NCBI GenBank assembly: GCA_963693315.1
Contig: OY856186.1
Coordinates: 369,794,850 to 369,858,849 of the forward strand
Reading direction: 5' to 3'
DNA from: Diogma glabrata
Lineage: Eukaryota; Arthropoda; Insecta; Diptera; Cylindrotomidae
DNA length: 64,000 bases
Numbering within the stretch: the first letter of the stretch is position 1; every line of letters begins with the position of its first letter. This document shows, one piece after another, positions 49,290-60,150 of the stretch. The notes under the pieces were generated by a model. It was not told the origin of the DNA. It saw only the letters and a program-made list of their open reading frames with translations, and ran no database searches. A program made the position numbers and the translations under genes.

Positions 49290-50061
49290 GTAGGTGGAAG
49301 GTAAACTACACCAAGTCACATTTTTTTCAAAATACGTTTTTTATACTGTTAGAATCAGGATTTTGTTCTCTACCGAGAGGTTAATATCACTGAGTCCTAA
49401 ATAGTATAGTTTTCGAGATAGAACAATTGTAAATGACACCAAGTCCAAAGCCCTTAGAGGCAAAGAACGTCAAGTGAACAAATTTTGACACCAAGTCCAA
49501 ATGTTTAGGAGGTAAAGAACATCAAGTGTACATAGTTCTGTTTATGACTAAATAGTGTTGTAGACGACAACAATGTATTTAGAGGTAAATACCACCAAGT
49601 CCACATAGTCAATGTGTCTTTAGGTTTTAACGGCTTTCTCTTAGTTTCTTAAAAAATTTAAACAATTTTAAACGTTTTTTAAGGTTAAACTTAGATTGTT
49701 AATAATATATTTTGAAGTAAAGTTTATAAAAAACCTTTAACATTATTTTTGGAAACACCTTTTATGTACAATTGTCTTGGACTTGATGCTGTATGTTTCA
49801 AGGGACTTGGAAATACTAAGATCCACATTGTGAGGTAAAGCACACTAGGTCCTTTTTAACAAATAACCGTTACATAATATGACGTAATTTAATTAATTAT
49901 TGATATCATGGAAATTAAAAATAAATTACAAAGTAAACAAATTTTCGGGGTAAGGGTAGCAGTTAATAGAGATATAACAGGGTTTGTGATTTTCAAACAG
50001 TTTTTTGGCTTTCCTGTAAAATTTTAAAAATGTGACTTGGTGTCGTTTACCTCTCACCTAC
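49290..50061. mobile_element. MITE nested inside the hAT element
   Basis: The left end GTAGGTGGAAGGTAAAC followed by ACACCAAGTCACATTTTT is mirrored at the right (AAAATGTGACTTGGTGTC, GTTTACCTCTCACCTAC). The ~40-base inverted termini carry few mismatches. The interior has many short copies of ACCAAGTCC in both orientations next to AGAGGTAAA. I cannot fix the target duplication. It lies upstream of the BED start codon. Confidence 0.7.
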
Positions 50062-50139
50062 AGATTTATAACCTTATATTTAATATTAAACTAATTTCTT
50101 TTTAATATTAATAATTATATTTATGCACGATTATACAAA

Positions 50140-50376
50140 ATGGCACCGAGTGCTGTGTGGATTTATTATAAAAAAGTGAATAACGGCTCAAAGGTTAAAT
50201 GTCATGAATGTGGTAAACACTTTAAATTTAACAATAGTAGCAACATCAACACCATGTGAGCGTTTATTTTCACATACTGGTCTGATTGCAAATCAGATGC
50301 GAAGTAGACTAGCGCCTGATCATTTGAATATGCTACTATTCTTAAGGTCAGTTGCAGAAAATTTGTGGTTTTCATA
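50140..50376 (+). pseudogene. hAT transposase remnant: BED finger joined to dimerisation domain
   Basis: From the ATG at 50,140 the first ~37 codons form the start of a BED zinc finger (SAVWIYYKKV, then VKCHECGKHF, with the Cys pair and aromatic residues of the family). The frame then stops at TGA. In the +1 frame from about 50,220 the hATC domain follows (TSTPCERLFSHTGLIANQMR, then SRLAPDHLNMLLFLRS), ending at TAA ~50,376. The whole catalytic core, normally 400-500 residues, is missing, and the junction is out of frame. The element could only move with help from a related transposase. Confidence 0.85.
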
Positions 50377-51929
50377 AAATGATTGTTTAAATTTTTTTTC
50401 AGTTTATTTTGAATAAATGTATGAAATAATGTATGAAATATAAATTTGAATTTAATTCTATTAAAGCTAGTTTTTCTAACATAGAAATCGATTAAAATCG
50501 AAAGAATCGACTTTTTCGGTCGGAGAATCGATTCTTGGAATCGAAATTTATAAAATAAAAGTTGGAATCGAGAATCGACTTTTCTATAAATCTTTCCATC
50601 CCTGGGTCTACCATACAACTGCTGACTTTTCACACTTTGTTTTTAAAGTTTGTTGGGAGCATACAGAATTCATTCATTAATCAATTCTAATGACACTTTA
50701 AAAAAAAAAATGGAAACTTAAATGATAAAGAACTAAAAAGTTTTTGGACAATATTTGGATAAACGGTACGGTGCCTCCCGAACACCTGTTTACTGGGTCA
50801 CCATTTTTTCAATGTTTGTTGGGAGCACACAGCATTCGTTCGTGAATAAATTTTGATGACACTTTGGAAAAAGATGCAAACATGTATGGCAAGGAACTGA
50901 TTAGTTTTTGAGCGATAGTGAACAAAGTGGTGGGGGGTGTCGCATACACCTGTATTTTTGAAAAATCAATAACATCTGTACCTGATAATCGAATTGGATA
51001 AAACTCTGCAAATAAGCATTTAATACGGTTCACAACAGTTCTGCATCCCAACTTCCGGTTTTTTACTTCCGGTAAAAAATTTTTTTTTATATTTTTCCAT
51101 TTTTTCAGTGTGTTTATGCACACTACAGTCTACAATAACGAAGTGATTAAGATGAAACTTATGGAAAAGGTTTCAATTAGTGTGAGAAGATAATTATCAT
51201 CTTTTGGGACACATTGATCAAAGTGGCGGGGGGTCTACCATACAAATGCTGACTTTTCACACTTTGTTTTTAATGTTTGTTGGGAGCATACAGACTTCAT
51301 TCATTAATTTATTTTAATGACAATTAGAAAAAAGATTAACTTAAATAACAAAGAACTGATTAGTTTTTGGACAATATTGAAGAAAGTGGCGGAGGGCCTA
51401 CCGAACACCTGTTTACTGGGTCACAATTTTTTCAATATTAGATGGGAGCACACAGAATTCGTTCGTGAATAAATTTTGATGACACTTTGAAAAAAGATGC
51501 AACTATGTATGGCAAGGAACTGATTAGCTTTTGAGCGATAGTGAATAAAGTAGTGGGGGCTGTCTCATATACCTGTTTTTTTGAAATCTCAATAACATCT
51601 GTACCTGATAATCGAATTAGATGAAACTTGATACATAACCATTTAGTGCGGTTCACATCAGTTCTGCATCCCAACTTCATGTTTGCCTCTTCCGGTTAAA
51701 TTTTTTTTTTTGCTTTTTCTCGTACAACAGAATTTATGTTTGTTGGGATACTACTGCTCTCTTTAATATTTTTATAATTGGAACTACGCGAAATCTTCAA
51801 CATTGGTTAGCTTTTAATTAAAGTATTTAATGGATATTAGCTCATAATATGGATATTAGCTCCAGAACAGTGTTTTCAGAGCTGTGGTGAAGTCAGCCTA
51901 TGCATCAGCGTTGCAATATTTTTTAAAAG

Positions 51930-54660
51930 TAAAATGTCGGTCTTGTGATAAATTCGGTCATATCTCATCTGTCTAAGCTCGAAGAATTCATAAAATCGCC
52001 GAGGTAGAGGTAGAGGTTCACGACATCGGAATAAATCAAGAGAATATACAGCAGCCAGGCAAATCAAGTAGACTCTGTGCTGATTTTAAAGCGAAAATCA
52101 ATGCTCAATTGCGAATTGAACAATATCCGATTTCAAGAATATAGGAACTTTTTCATAAATTGGGAAAAGAAAAATTTTTATACAAAGTGAAACTTTCAGA
52201 AGCTTATTTGCAATTGGAACTTGATGACGAGTCCAAAGAATACATAGTTATCAACACGCGTTTTGGATTGTATCAGTATCAGCTTGACTTCCTTTTGGAG
52301 TTCCATGCGCATCAGCGAATTTTTAAAAATTTATTGAAATGATCATCATTAATATTGCTAATTGTGTCAGTTACTTGGATGACATTGTTGTTTCAGGCGA
52401 AACAAATAATTAATTTTATATTTTTCCAAAAAATGGTTAAAAAGTAAATGAAAATCATTCTTTTGACACGTTAAGTGTGTTTTTTTGAAACACTTATAAT
52501 ACAATAATCAAGGTACTGGGCTCACATACCAATGCCGACTATCAAGATTTCTCCACATTTAATGTTGCTACTCGTAATCATTTAAAATGAACGTTTTTTG
52601 AGCCAAAAATTTGCAAATTTTCTTGTTTTGACACACTTTTCGTACAGTTATCGATCACATCGTCCTTTCAGCTCGTTAAATTAAATTAACCTATTTTTAG
52701 AAACAAACATTTTTGAAATCGCTCCAAGCGGTTTTGTCTGTAACGACGGTTTTGACAGTCGACCGACTGGCAGACAGACATACATTTTTTTGCTTTATTA
52801 GAACTAGTGGTTCCTAAAACTTCGAGAAATGCCAAAAAAAAGTGGGGGTAAGAATTTTAATTTTGGATCGAAAATGTAATACTTAGGTTTTCAAGCCGAA
52901 GAAAAAGCTCCAGCAAGAAGCTTTTCATCAAATTAAAAAGCGATTAGTAAGCAACCAATTTGACTCATTACTTCAAGGATCTTCCACTTGTGCTAGATAC
53001 AGATGCCTCGACCTATGAAATTGGAGCAGTCATATCGCATACTTTTCCGGATAATTCAGAAAGACTTATAGCTTTTGCTTCCAAGATGTTAGACGAAGCA
53101 CAACGAAAATATATAGCCAGATCGAAAAGAAAGCTCTGTCGATGATATTCGGTGTAAAGAAATTTCATCAATTTCTCTACGGAAGGCAAACCGTTATTGT
53201 CATTGTTCAATCTAGAAAAGAATAAACCAGTCATAACTACCAATTTCTTACAGAGAATGGCAATAATATTGATGGTTTACACGTATAGTCGTATACAATT
53301 GGATACAAGCTATCGTGACATCCAATGAGTCGTGATGAAGAATTCGATATATCTACGGAAGCTTGTATGGAATTAAATGCGATAAACGAAGAGGACGTAT
53401 CGTCATTTCCAATCGTCAGACGCTAACCATATCACACGTTCTACCAAAGATGATGTCACATTGAATCAAGTTTTGATTTTTGTTCAAAATGGATTTTCGT
53501 CATATGAAGCAAATTTGAAAGAATCAATTAAACCATATCAATAGGTAACAGAGCTCGCTATTTGAACACAAAGACGTTCTCTTATTGCATACCGAGCACC
53601 TAGGAGTTGTAGTTCCAACCAAACTACGTGAGAACTTGACGTGTTGCATGAAGGTCACTGGGAAATGGCGAGGACAAAACAAGCAACTCGTCGGCATTGT
53701 TGGTGGCCAAAAATAGATACCGACATTGAAAATGTTGTCCGAATGTGTAAGACATGTCAAGAATTTGCATCAAATCCTGAGAGAGAATACAAAAGTAACA
53801 ACGAAACCGTGAAATAGAGTTCATATTGACTTCACCAGTCCGTTTCTGAATTCTATGTAGCTGTTTTGTGTATTGGCGCACTTCAAAATATCCGTTTACA
53901 ATAAAGATGCCGGAAATCACAACCATTACAACGATACGTGCACTTCAATCAATTTTTGCGATTGAAGGACGTCCTGATTGCATTTTAAGTGACAACAGAA
54001 CATCGTTCACTTCAGATAATTTCAAGAAGTTTTGTGAGCAGAATGCACATCTAACAACAGCACCCGTTAATCCTACATCGAACAGAGAACTTGAACGTTT
54101 CGTTCGAACATTTAAAGAATTAACATTTGAAGGAAGCTATGCTTAAGTTTTTGAGCAGTTATCGATTTACTCCGGGTTCAATTGGGAAACCACAATCAGA
54201 ATTGTTCTATCGAAGATAGCCTAAAACTCTTCTTCATAAGATGTTTTCACGTACTTCACCAATACAACAACCAATTTTGTCGAATTTTCAAGTTGGCGAT
54301 GAAGTATACGCTCGTAATTTCAACTGTAGATGGAATGGTTGGAAGGGAAAATTACAAAGTTTTCAGAAAAAATCAAAACCCGATGGATATTATTATCCAA
54401 ACTACATGGATGTCTCTGCTGAACCGAATAAACAGGTTAGCATGATTCCTAATAGTTCTGGTCTTTTTAGTATTTCGATATCACCGTCAAGAGACAGAGA
54501 GCAGGGAAGACGAATAGGTTCGTGGTCGGAACTTTTGCTGATTCTAAGACCTGTGGATCAAGACATGCTGGAAAAAAAGGCCAGTTCTGAGAGTTCAACC
54601 TGAACGAGAGCGAAGGCCAATTGTAAAATTTCAACCGTAACAGGCAGTTTATGTGGTGAG
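51930..54660 (+). pseudogene. Gypsy gag-pol relic (RT, RNase H, integrase)
   Basis: Order: a zinc knuckle (CRSCDKFGHISSV) and an Arg-Gly tract (RGRGRGSRHRN) at ~51,935-52,040; then RT directly, from LCADFKAKINAQLRIEQYPI through AYLQLELDDESKEY to SYLDDIVVSGE (~52,366-52,400). The first RT Asp is lost (YKVKLSEAY). RNase H begins at 52,960 (LPLVLDTDAS, IAFASKML). Integrase has HEGHWEMARTK and CKTCQEF for the zinc domain (~53,640-53,770). Its core has CILSDNRTSF and ERFVRTFKE, and its C-terminal part GDEVYARNF. The protease between gag and RT is missing, and a Foldback arm (52,404-52,905) lies between RT and RNase H. The wording resembles the K02A2.6-type lineage of Gypsy elements common in insects. 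Numerous stops make it non-functional. Confidence 0.85.
52404..52905 (-). mobile_element. Foldback-like arm fragment inside the Gypsy relic
   Basis: It starts at ACAAATAATTAATTTTAT, inside the ~140-base unit of the Foldback arm, right after the RT active-site segment. It continues through CTCACATACCAATGCCGAC, TCTTGTTTTGACACACTTT and a degraded CAGTCGACCGACTGGCAG box, then runs to the outer terminus CAAGCCGAAG (~52,895). RNase H-side sequence (reading LQQEAFHQIKKRL in one frame) resumes directly. About 90-100 codons normally found between these two points of pol are absent. Confidence 0.75.
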
Positions 54661-54669
54661 GAATGTTGT

Positions 54670-56056
<1,387 letters not shown>

Positions 56057-56213
56057 TTTAAGGTGTTTAACGCCATACCAAATATAAAATTTTGTTTTGT
56101 TAATATTAAATATCTTTTTTTTTTTTGAGATAAATACATAAACCTATTATATGAAATACTGGTGACTATTATCTTAATTGTTGTGTGTGTGGGTAGCTTC
56201 AACTTTAACCTAT

Positions 56214-56926
56214 TGTTACGTTTTTCCAACCTTACTTCGAATTGGCCTAACTCACAATTCGATAAACGTAATTCCCAATCGCTTTCTGAGTTCGATCACT
56301 GATTAGTAAGCAAACAACACCAGGTTTTATTAAGTATTCAACACCTTAACTGTTCCACAACAACAGGAAAACAATACAGCAAACAATATTCCCAACTAGA
56401 ATATTCTTCCAACAGCTTCGAAACTCCAACGGTTTATTGTAGAAATTTCCAATTCACAACGTTCAAAATAAACAAAACACAAAATATTTCTATTTAATAA
56501 CACTTATAACTTTATTTACAAAAACTTTACACAAAAACTAATTTAAAGATCACTTTTATAATTTTTAACTTCACAATCGCAGGTTTAAAATAAACTAATT
56601 CTACATTTAATTTCGCTTTACTGTCGCAGGTCTAAAATAAAACTAATTAAAAACTACAAAAGGTATTTTTCTTATATGCCTTCTGCAATACTTCTAGATA
56701 ATTCGACATCACTTTCCAGAAACCTTGAGAAAACATTAGAATACTCGATTATTTTACGTTATGTTGATTTGATTCATAAAATCGTTTATGTTGACCCTAC
56801 TTCTAAGAAGAGATAACAACAACAATATTCATTTCATTAACTTGTTTGTTGATTTTATTTTCCTGGAAGTGACCGTAATCGTTTAGATCTTTCTGTAATC
56901 GTCTAGATTTTTCTGCACTCGTAACA
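56214..56926 (-). repeat. 3' LTR of the gag-protease element
   Basis: 713 bases. It differs from the other LTR by a one-base insertion in the CAAACAACACC run, a 4-base insertion with one substitution near 56,468, and single changes near 56,678 (G/A), 56,800 (C/T) and 56,814 (T/C). Confidence 0.93.
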
Positions 56927-56941
56927 TTACCCTCCTCTTAA
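56927..56941 (-). promoter_or_regulatory. Polypurine tract overlapping the stop codon
   Basis: On the minus strand, AAGAGGAGGGTAA sits directly before the LTR's TGTTACG. It is placed exactly where the plus-strand primer of reverse transcription should be. It encodes the last residues of the frame (LRGG), and TAA abuts the LTR with no spacer. Confidence 0.8.
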
Positions 56942-59404
56942 GCCTGTTCGTCCCGAACAGGATCTAGATCTCTCCTCCAATTGTTGAATCCAAACATTTT
57001 TTTTTCTTTTCCTATTTCCCAGGCTGTTTAGAATTACTTCCGGTTCCTTTCTAAGTACTGGGCCATTACCTTGTTTTATGTCAGCCCACCGTGATGAGTA
57101 GGGATTCTCATTATTTCTAAATTGCTTCTTATCACTTCCCTTTGGGAGTTTCACAATACCATGTCTCCGAACCATTCTCATTTTCAGCTGCGATTCATCC
57201 CCGTTTGTAGCTATTTGAACCACCTCTTTTACATCGCTCACCTCGTTATGGACTTGGACCTGTTTCCTTTTTAACTTTCGGCGTTTGTTTAATCGTCTGC
57301 GTCGGTTGACGTTTCTCTCCCTCATCTGTTTGGATGGTGCTGGATTTTCCTCTGCACTGCGTAGATCCTCATCGCTACCAATAACTGTTGGCTCTGCCTC
57401 ATTCACAAGTAGTGGCATCTCAACATTATTAACCTTTAGGATTCCACATCCAAAATCGAAGACTAATCCCTTCGCCTTCATGAAGTCCATCCCCAAAATG
57501 ACTTCATCCATAATGTCAGCCACTAGCACCTCTTGTTGATAGCAGTTATTTCCCAATTTTATTTTAGCGATTCTTTTACCTTCTATTTCAGCGCATTCGC
57601 CAGTTACTGTTTGGAGTATCAATCCATCTGATGGTTCCAAAACATCGTCAATTAAGCCTTTGCGAACGAATGTTCGAGCTGAACCTGTATCCAGTGTCAT
57701 GAAGCAACCTTTACCTTCAAGTTGTCCATTGATACCCAAGCTTTCACCATTTACCGCAATTCTTGAAATTGGAATGTAGGCTGCATTCTCCTCACTTTTT
57801 GGCTTTATAGTTGCACCGCCAACAGGCTTCCGTTGAATAGGAGACGAAGATCTATCACGCTTCCTGTTCCAGCAGTCCTGTGAGATATGGCCCGATTTTC
57901 TACATATCCAACACAAGATTTTCCTACTGCTGCTCCTGAACACTCCGTGCTGCTTGTCTTCGACTACCATATTCTTCGCAGAAAACGACGATCTATCTGC
58001 TTCTTTAGTTTTCCTGCACTCCCGTGCCATGTGACCCTCTTCGTCACATACCCAGCATCTGATGTCGCTTCCACTTCTGTGTGCCAATACTTCTCCTTTG
58101 ATGTTCCCGTCTACATTCCTTTTTCTGCATCCACCAGATGGCATACACATCCTCTGTACCATCTCATATTGCATTGCGTATGCGACTGTTTCATGGAAAG
58201 TCGCCTTAGGTGTAGTTATTACTTTGATCCTGGATTCTGGATCTCGGATACCATCAGTAAAAGCCTCGATCTTCATTTTCTCCATAAAATTCGGTGGAGT
58301 ATTCGAGTGTGCCAAATGTACAAGGCGTTCTACTGCCGAAGAATAGTCCTGAATGCTTTCTCCATTCCGTTGCAAGCGACCCTTTAACTCGATCCGGTAT
58401 AGCTCCTTTTTGTGGTCGCTGCCATATTTTCGTTCCAACGCATTCATCACTTCAGCATAACTTTTGCGATCGTTTTCTGGAACTGCCTGTAATGCTTCAG
58501 CTGCTTCCCCTTTAAGTGCAACTATCAATGCAGCAAGACGATTTTCAGCGTTCCAAACATTCTGATCTGCTGCGGTCTCGAACTGGAACTTGAAGATGCC
58601 GAAAGATGTGGTACCGTCATACGATGGTGGTTTCAATTTAATATTTGCTATCTGTTGTACCACCTGTGAAGTAACTTTAGCTGTTTCAACATACTGCAAT
58701 CTCTTCTCAAAATCGTCAACTTTAGTTACAATTTTATTCAAGTCACGCTCAAACTCTTCAATTTTGCTTTGAATTTTCTCGACTTTTACATCAAATGCCG
58801 TTGACATTTGTAGAAGCTTCTCGTCTAAGTGTTGATTTATGCTAATATTCAACTCATTTATTTGCTGGTTCATCTCATCTTTATTTGCAGCAAGTGTTGC
58901 AGTAATCTCTTCTTTGGTAGCAGCCATTTGTTGATTGATGTTGCAGCTGATTTCTTCTTTATTTGCAGCCAATTGTTGATTGATGTTGCAGCTGATCTCT
59001 TCCTTATTTGCAGCCATATTATTGTTGACTTTCTCCAGCTGTTGATTGATGTTGCAGCTTTGTTGATCAAATTTTTGATTCATCTCGTCTTTATTGGCAA
59101 TTATCTGTTGACTGATGTTCAAACTCATCTGTTGCATCATAGCCATTAACTGCGTAAAATCGCAGTTTCCAGATGGTAATGTTGTTGTTGTTTCTGCAAC
59201 AAAACTTTTCTCCTCATCAGCTGCCACGAGATCATTATTTGTACTAATCACTCCAAACTGGTAACTTTCCACGTCCATTCCATTGGCTTCCATACCTTGT
59301 CGAAGCCGTAGCATTAATTCAGTTTTGTTTCCACTTGTTGACAATCCACGTTGTTCTAGTTCTTTCTTTAACTCAAGAACCTTCAAATCACTTAATAAAA
59401 CCAT
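56927..59404 (-). CDS. Retrotransposon Gag-protease polyprotein (825 aa) with SAP domain
   Basis: A single open frame, the only pol-related activity being protease. Residues ~4-40 form a SAP-like DNA-binding motif (LKVLELKKELEQRGL, then GNKTELMLRL). Residues ~80-240 are a predicted coiled coil with 15-residue repeats of the type AANKEEISCNINQQ. Residues ~255-420 are a Retrotrans_gag-type capsid region (LKGEAAEAL, then YGSDHKKELYRIEL, then IQDYSSAVERL). Two CCHC knuckles follow, C450-C453-H458-C463 and C498-C501-H506-C511, which would bind RNA. The aspartic protease has LDTGSA at 571-576 and ILGMDF at 636-641, and so is catalytically plausible. The last ~160 residues are basic, with RRRRLNKRRKLKRK at ~701-714, and run through the polypurine tract. 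The ATG at 59,404 is chosen because it lies 34 bases inside the LTR and directly precedes the SAP motif. A decayed relative lies at 9,060-10,110. Confidence 0.93.
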   Translation of the reverse strand: MVLLSDLKVLELKKELEQRGLSTSGNKTELMLRLRQGMEANGMDVESYQFGVISTNNDLVAADEEKSFVAETTTTLPSGNCDFTQLMAMMQQMSLNISQQIIANKDEMNQKFDQQSCNINQQLEKVNNNMAANKEEISCNINQQLAANKEEISCNINQQMAATKEEITATLAANKDEMNQQINELNISINQHLDEKLLQMSTAFDVKVEKIQSKIEEFERDLNKIVTKVDDFEKRLQYVETAKVTSQVVQQIANIKLKPPSYDGTTSFGIFKFQFETAADQNVWNAENRLAALIVALKGEAAEALQAVPENDRKSYAEVMNALERKYGSDHKKELYRIELKGRLQRNGESIQDYSSAVERLVHLAHSNTPPNFMEKMKIEAFTDGIRDPESRIKVITTPKATFHETVAYAMQYEMVQRMCMPSGGCRKRNVDGNIKGEVLAHRSGSDIRCWVCDEEGHMARECRKTKEADRSSFSAKNMVVEDKQHGVFRSSSRKILCWICRKSGHISQDCWNRKRDRSSSPIQRKPVGGATIKPKSEENAAYIPISRIAVNGESLGINGQLEGKGCFMTLDTGSARTFVRKGLIDDVLEPSDGLILQTVTGECAEIEGKRIAKIKLGNNCYQQEVLVADIMDEVILGMDFMKAKGLVFDFGCGILKVNNVEMPLLVNEAEPTVIGSDEDLRSAEENPAPSKQMRERNVNRRRRLNKRRKLKRKQVQVHNEVSDVKEVVQIATNGDESQLKMRMVRRHGIVKLPKGSDKKQFRNNENPYSSRWADIKQGNGPVLRKEPEVILNSLGNRKRKKNVWIQQLEERSRSCSGRTGLRGG

Positions 59405-59420
59405 TATTAGCAGCTAACTA

Positions 59421-59438
59421 ATCCGCCGATGTCACCAA
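59421..59438 (-). promoter_or_regulatory. Candidate primer-binding site
   Basis: On the minus strand the base after the 5' LTR's CGTAACA is T, followed by TGGTGACATCGGCGGAT. TGG complements the universal CCA end of tRNA, and the position is right. Which tRNA supplies the rest I cannot say. Confidence 0.6.
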
Positions 59439-60146
59439 TGTTACGTTTTTCCAACCTTACTTCGAATTGGCCTAACTCACAATTCGATAAACGTAATTCC
59501 CAATCGCTTTCTGAGTTCGATCACTGATTAGTAAGCAAACACACCAGGTTTTATTAAGTATTCAACACCTTAACTGTTCCACAACAACAGGAAAACAATA
59601 CAGCAAACAATATTCCCAACTAGAATATTCTTCCAACAGCTTCGAAACTCCAACGGTTTATTGTAGAAATTTCCAATTCACAACGTTCAAAATAATACAC
59701 AAAATATTTCTATTTAATAACACTTATAACTTTATTTACAAAAACTTTACACAAAAACTAATTTAAAGATCACTTTTATAATTTTTAACTTCACAATCGC
59801 AGGTTTAAAATAAACTAATTCTACATTTAATTTCGCTTTACTGTCGCAGGTCTAAAATAAAACTAATTAAAAACTACAAAAGGTATTTTTCTTATATACC
59901 TTCTGCAATACTTCTAGATAATTCGACATCACTTTCCAGAAACCTTGAGAAAACATTAGAATACTCGATTATTTTACGTTATGTTGATTTGATTCATAAA
60001 ATCGTTTATGTTGACCCTATTTCTAAGAAGAGACAACAACAACAATATTCATTTCATTAACTTGTTTGTTGATTTTATTTTCCTGGAAGTGACCGTAATC
60101 GTTTAGATCTTTCTGTAATCGTCTAGATTTTTCTGCACTCGTAACA
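59439..60146 (-). repeat. 5' LTR of the gag-protease element
   Basis: 708 bases, TG...CA ends, upstream of the 825-codon frame on the minus strand. It is expected to carry the promoter. Repeated ATCGTTTAGATC/ATCGTCTAGATT-like motifs are visible near its high-coordinate end (60,100-60,130). Confidence 0.93.
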
Positions 60147-60150
60147 CTAT

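Larger units (their letters stand above)
49016..50603 (+). mobile_element. Internally deleted hAT element inserted in the tandem array
   Basis: The ends are TAGGGATAGAAAAGTCGATT and, reversed, ...GGAAAGATTTATAG... with the terminal block CCATCCCT. GGGTCTAC is duplicated exactly (49,008-49,015 and 50,604-50,611). Uninterrupted array units contain a single GGGGGGTCTACCATAC, which is the empty site. Near the ends the AGAATCGA motif is repeated. The coding remnant is a BED finger joined directly to the C-terminal dimerisation domain (50,140-50,376). The 8-base duplication and AGGGATGG-like terminus are hAT features. Confidence 0.9.
47368..51720 (+). repeat. ~625-base tandem array (R3), interrupted by a hAT element
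   Basis: The array opens with a hairpin (47,368-47,403, ATTACTTCAC against GTGAAGTAAT) and a GTGGGTGGGTGGGTG tract (~47,515-47,545). Units are marked by TTTGTTGGGAGCA, which alternates in two contexts (followed by CACAGCATTCG or TACAGACTTCAT) about 160 and 462 bases apart. This gives a compound period of ~625 bases and roughly four copies. Each unit also has CATCCCAACTTCCGGTTTTT, CACTTCCGGTA and TGTTTATGCACACTACAG. Several units keep ~75-104-codon minus-strand frames that resemble one another. The array is split by a hAT insertion at 49,016-50,603. Confidence 0.8.
56214..60146 (-). mobile_element. Non-autonomous gag-protease LTR retrotransposon, near intact
   Basis: The element is 3,933 bases with two direct LTRs (56,214-56,926 and 59,439-60,146), both with TGTTACG...CGTAACA ends. 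A perfect 4-base target duplication CTAT lies at 56,210-56,213 and 60,147-60,150. Read on the minus strand it runs 5' LTR, a TGG-starting primer-site candidate, an ATG 34 bases after the LTR, one 825-codon frame, a purine tract and the 3' LTR. The LTRs differ by about four substitutions and two small indels over ~708 aligned bases, so insertion is recent. Reverse transcriptase, RNase H and integrase are absent, so mobilisation would need enzymes in trans. A 4-base duplication and the protease type suit the Gypsy/Ty3 group. Confidence 0.93.

Noticed and set aside
47368..51720. CRISPR-like array
   Set aside because: The units are ~625 bases with no short repeat-spacer structure, and the genome is clearly animal.
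57285..59149. Plus-strand open frames of 60-166 codons opposite the Gag-protease frame
   Set aside because: They are antisense shadows of the 825-codon minus-strand frame and show no family features.
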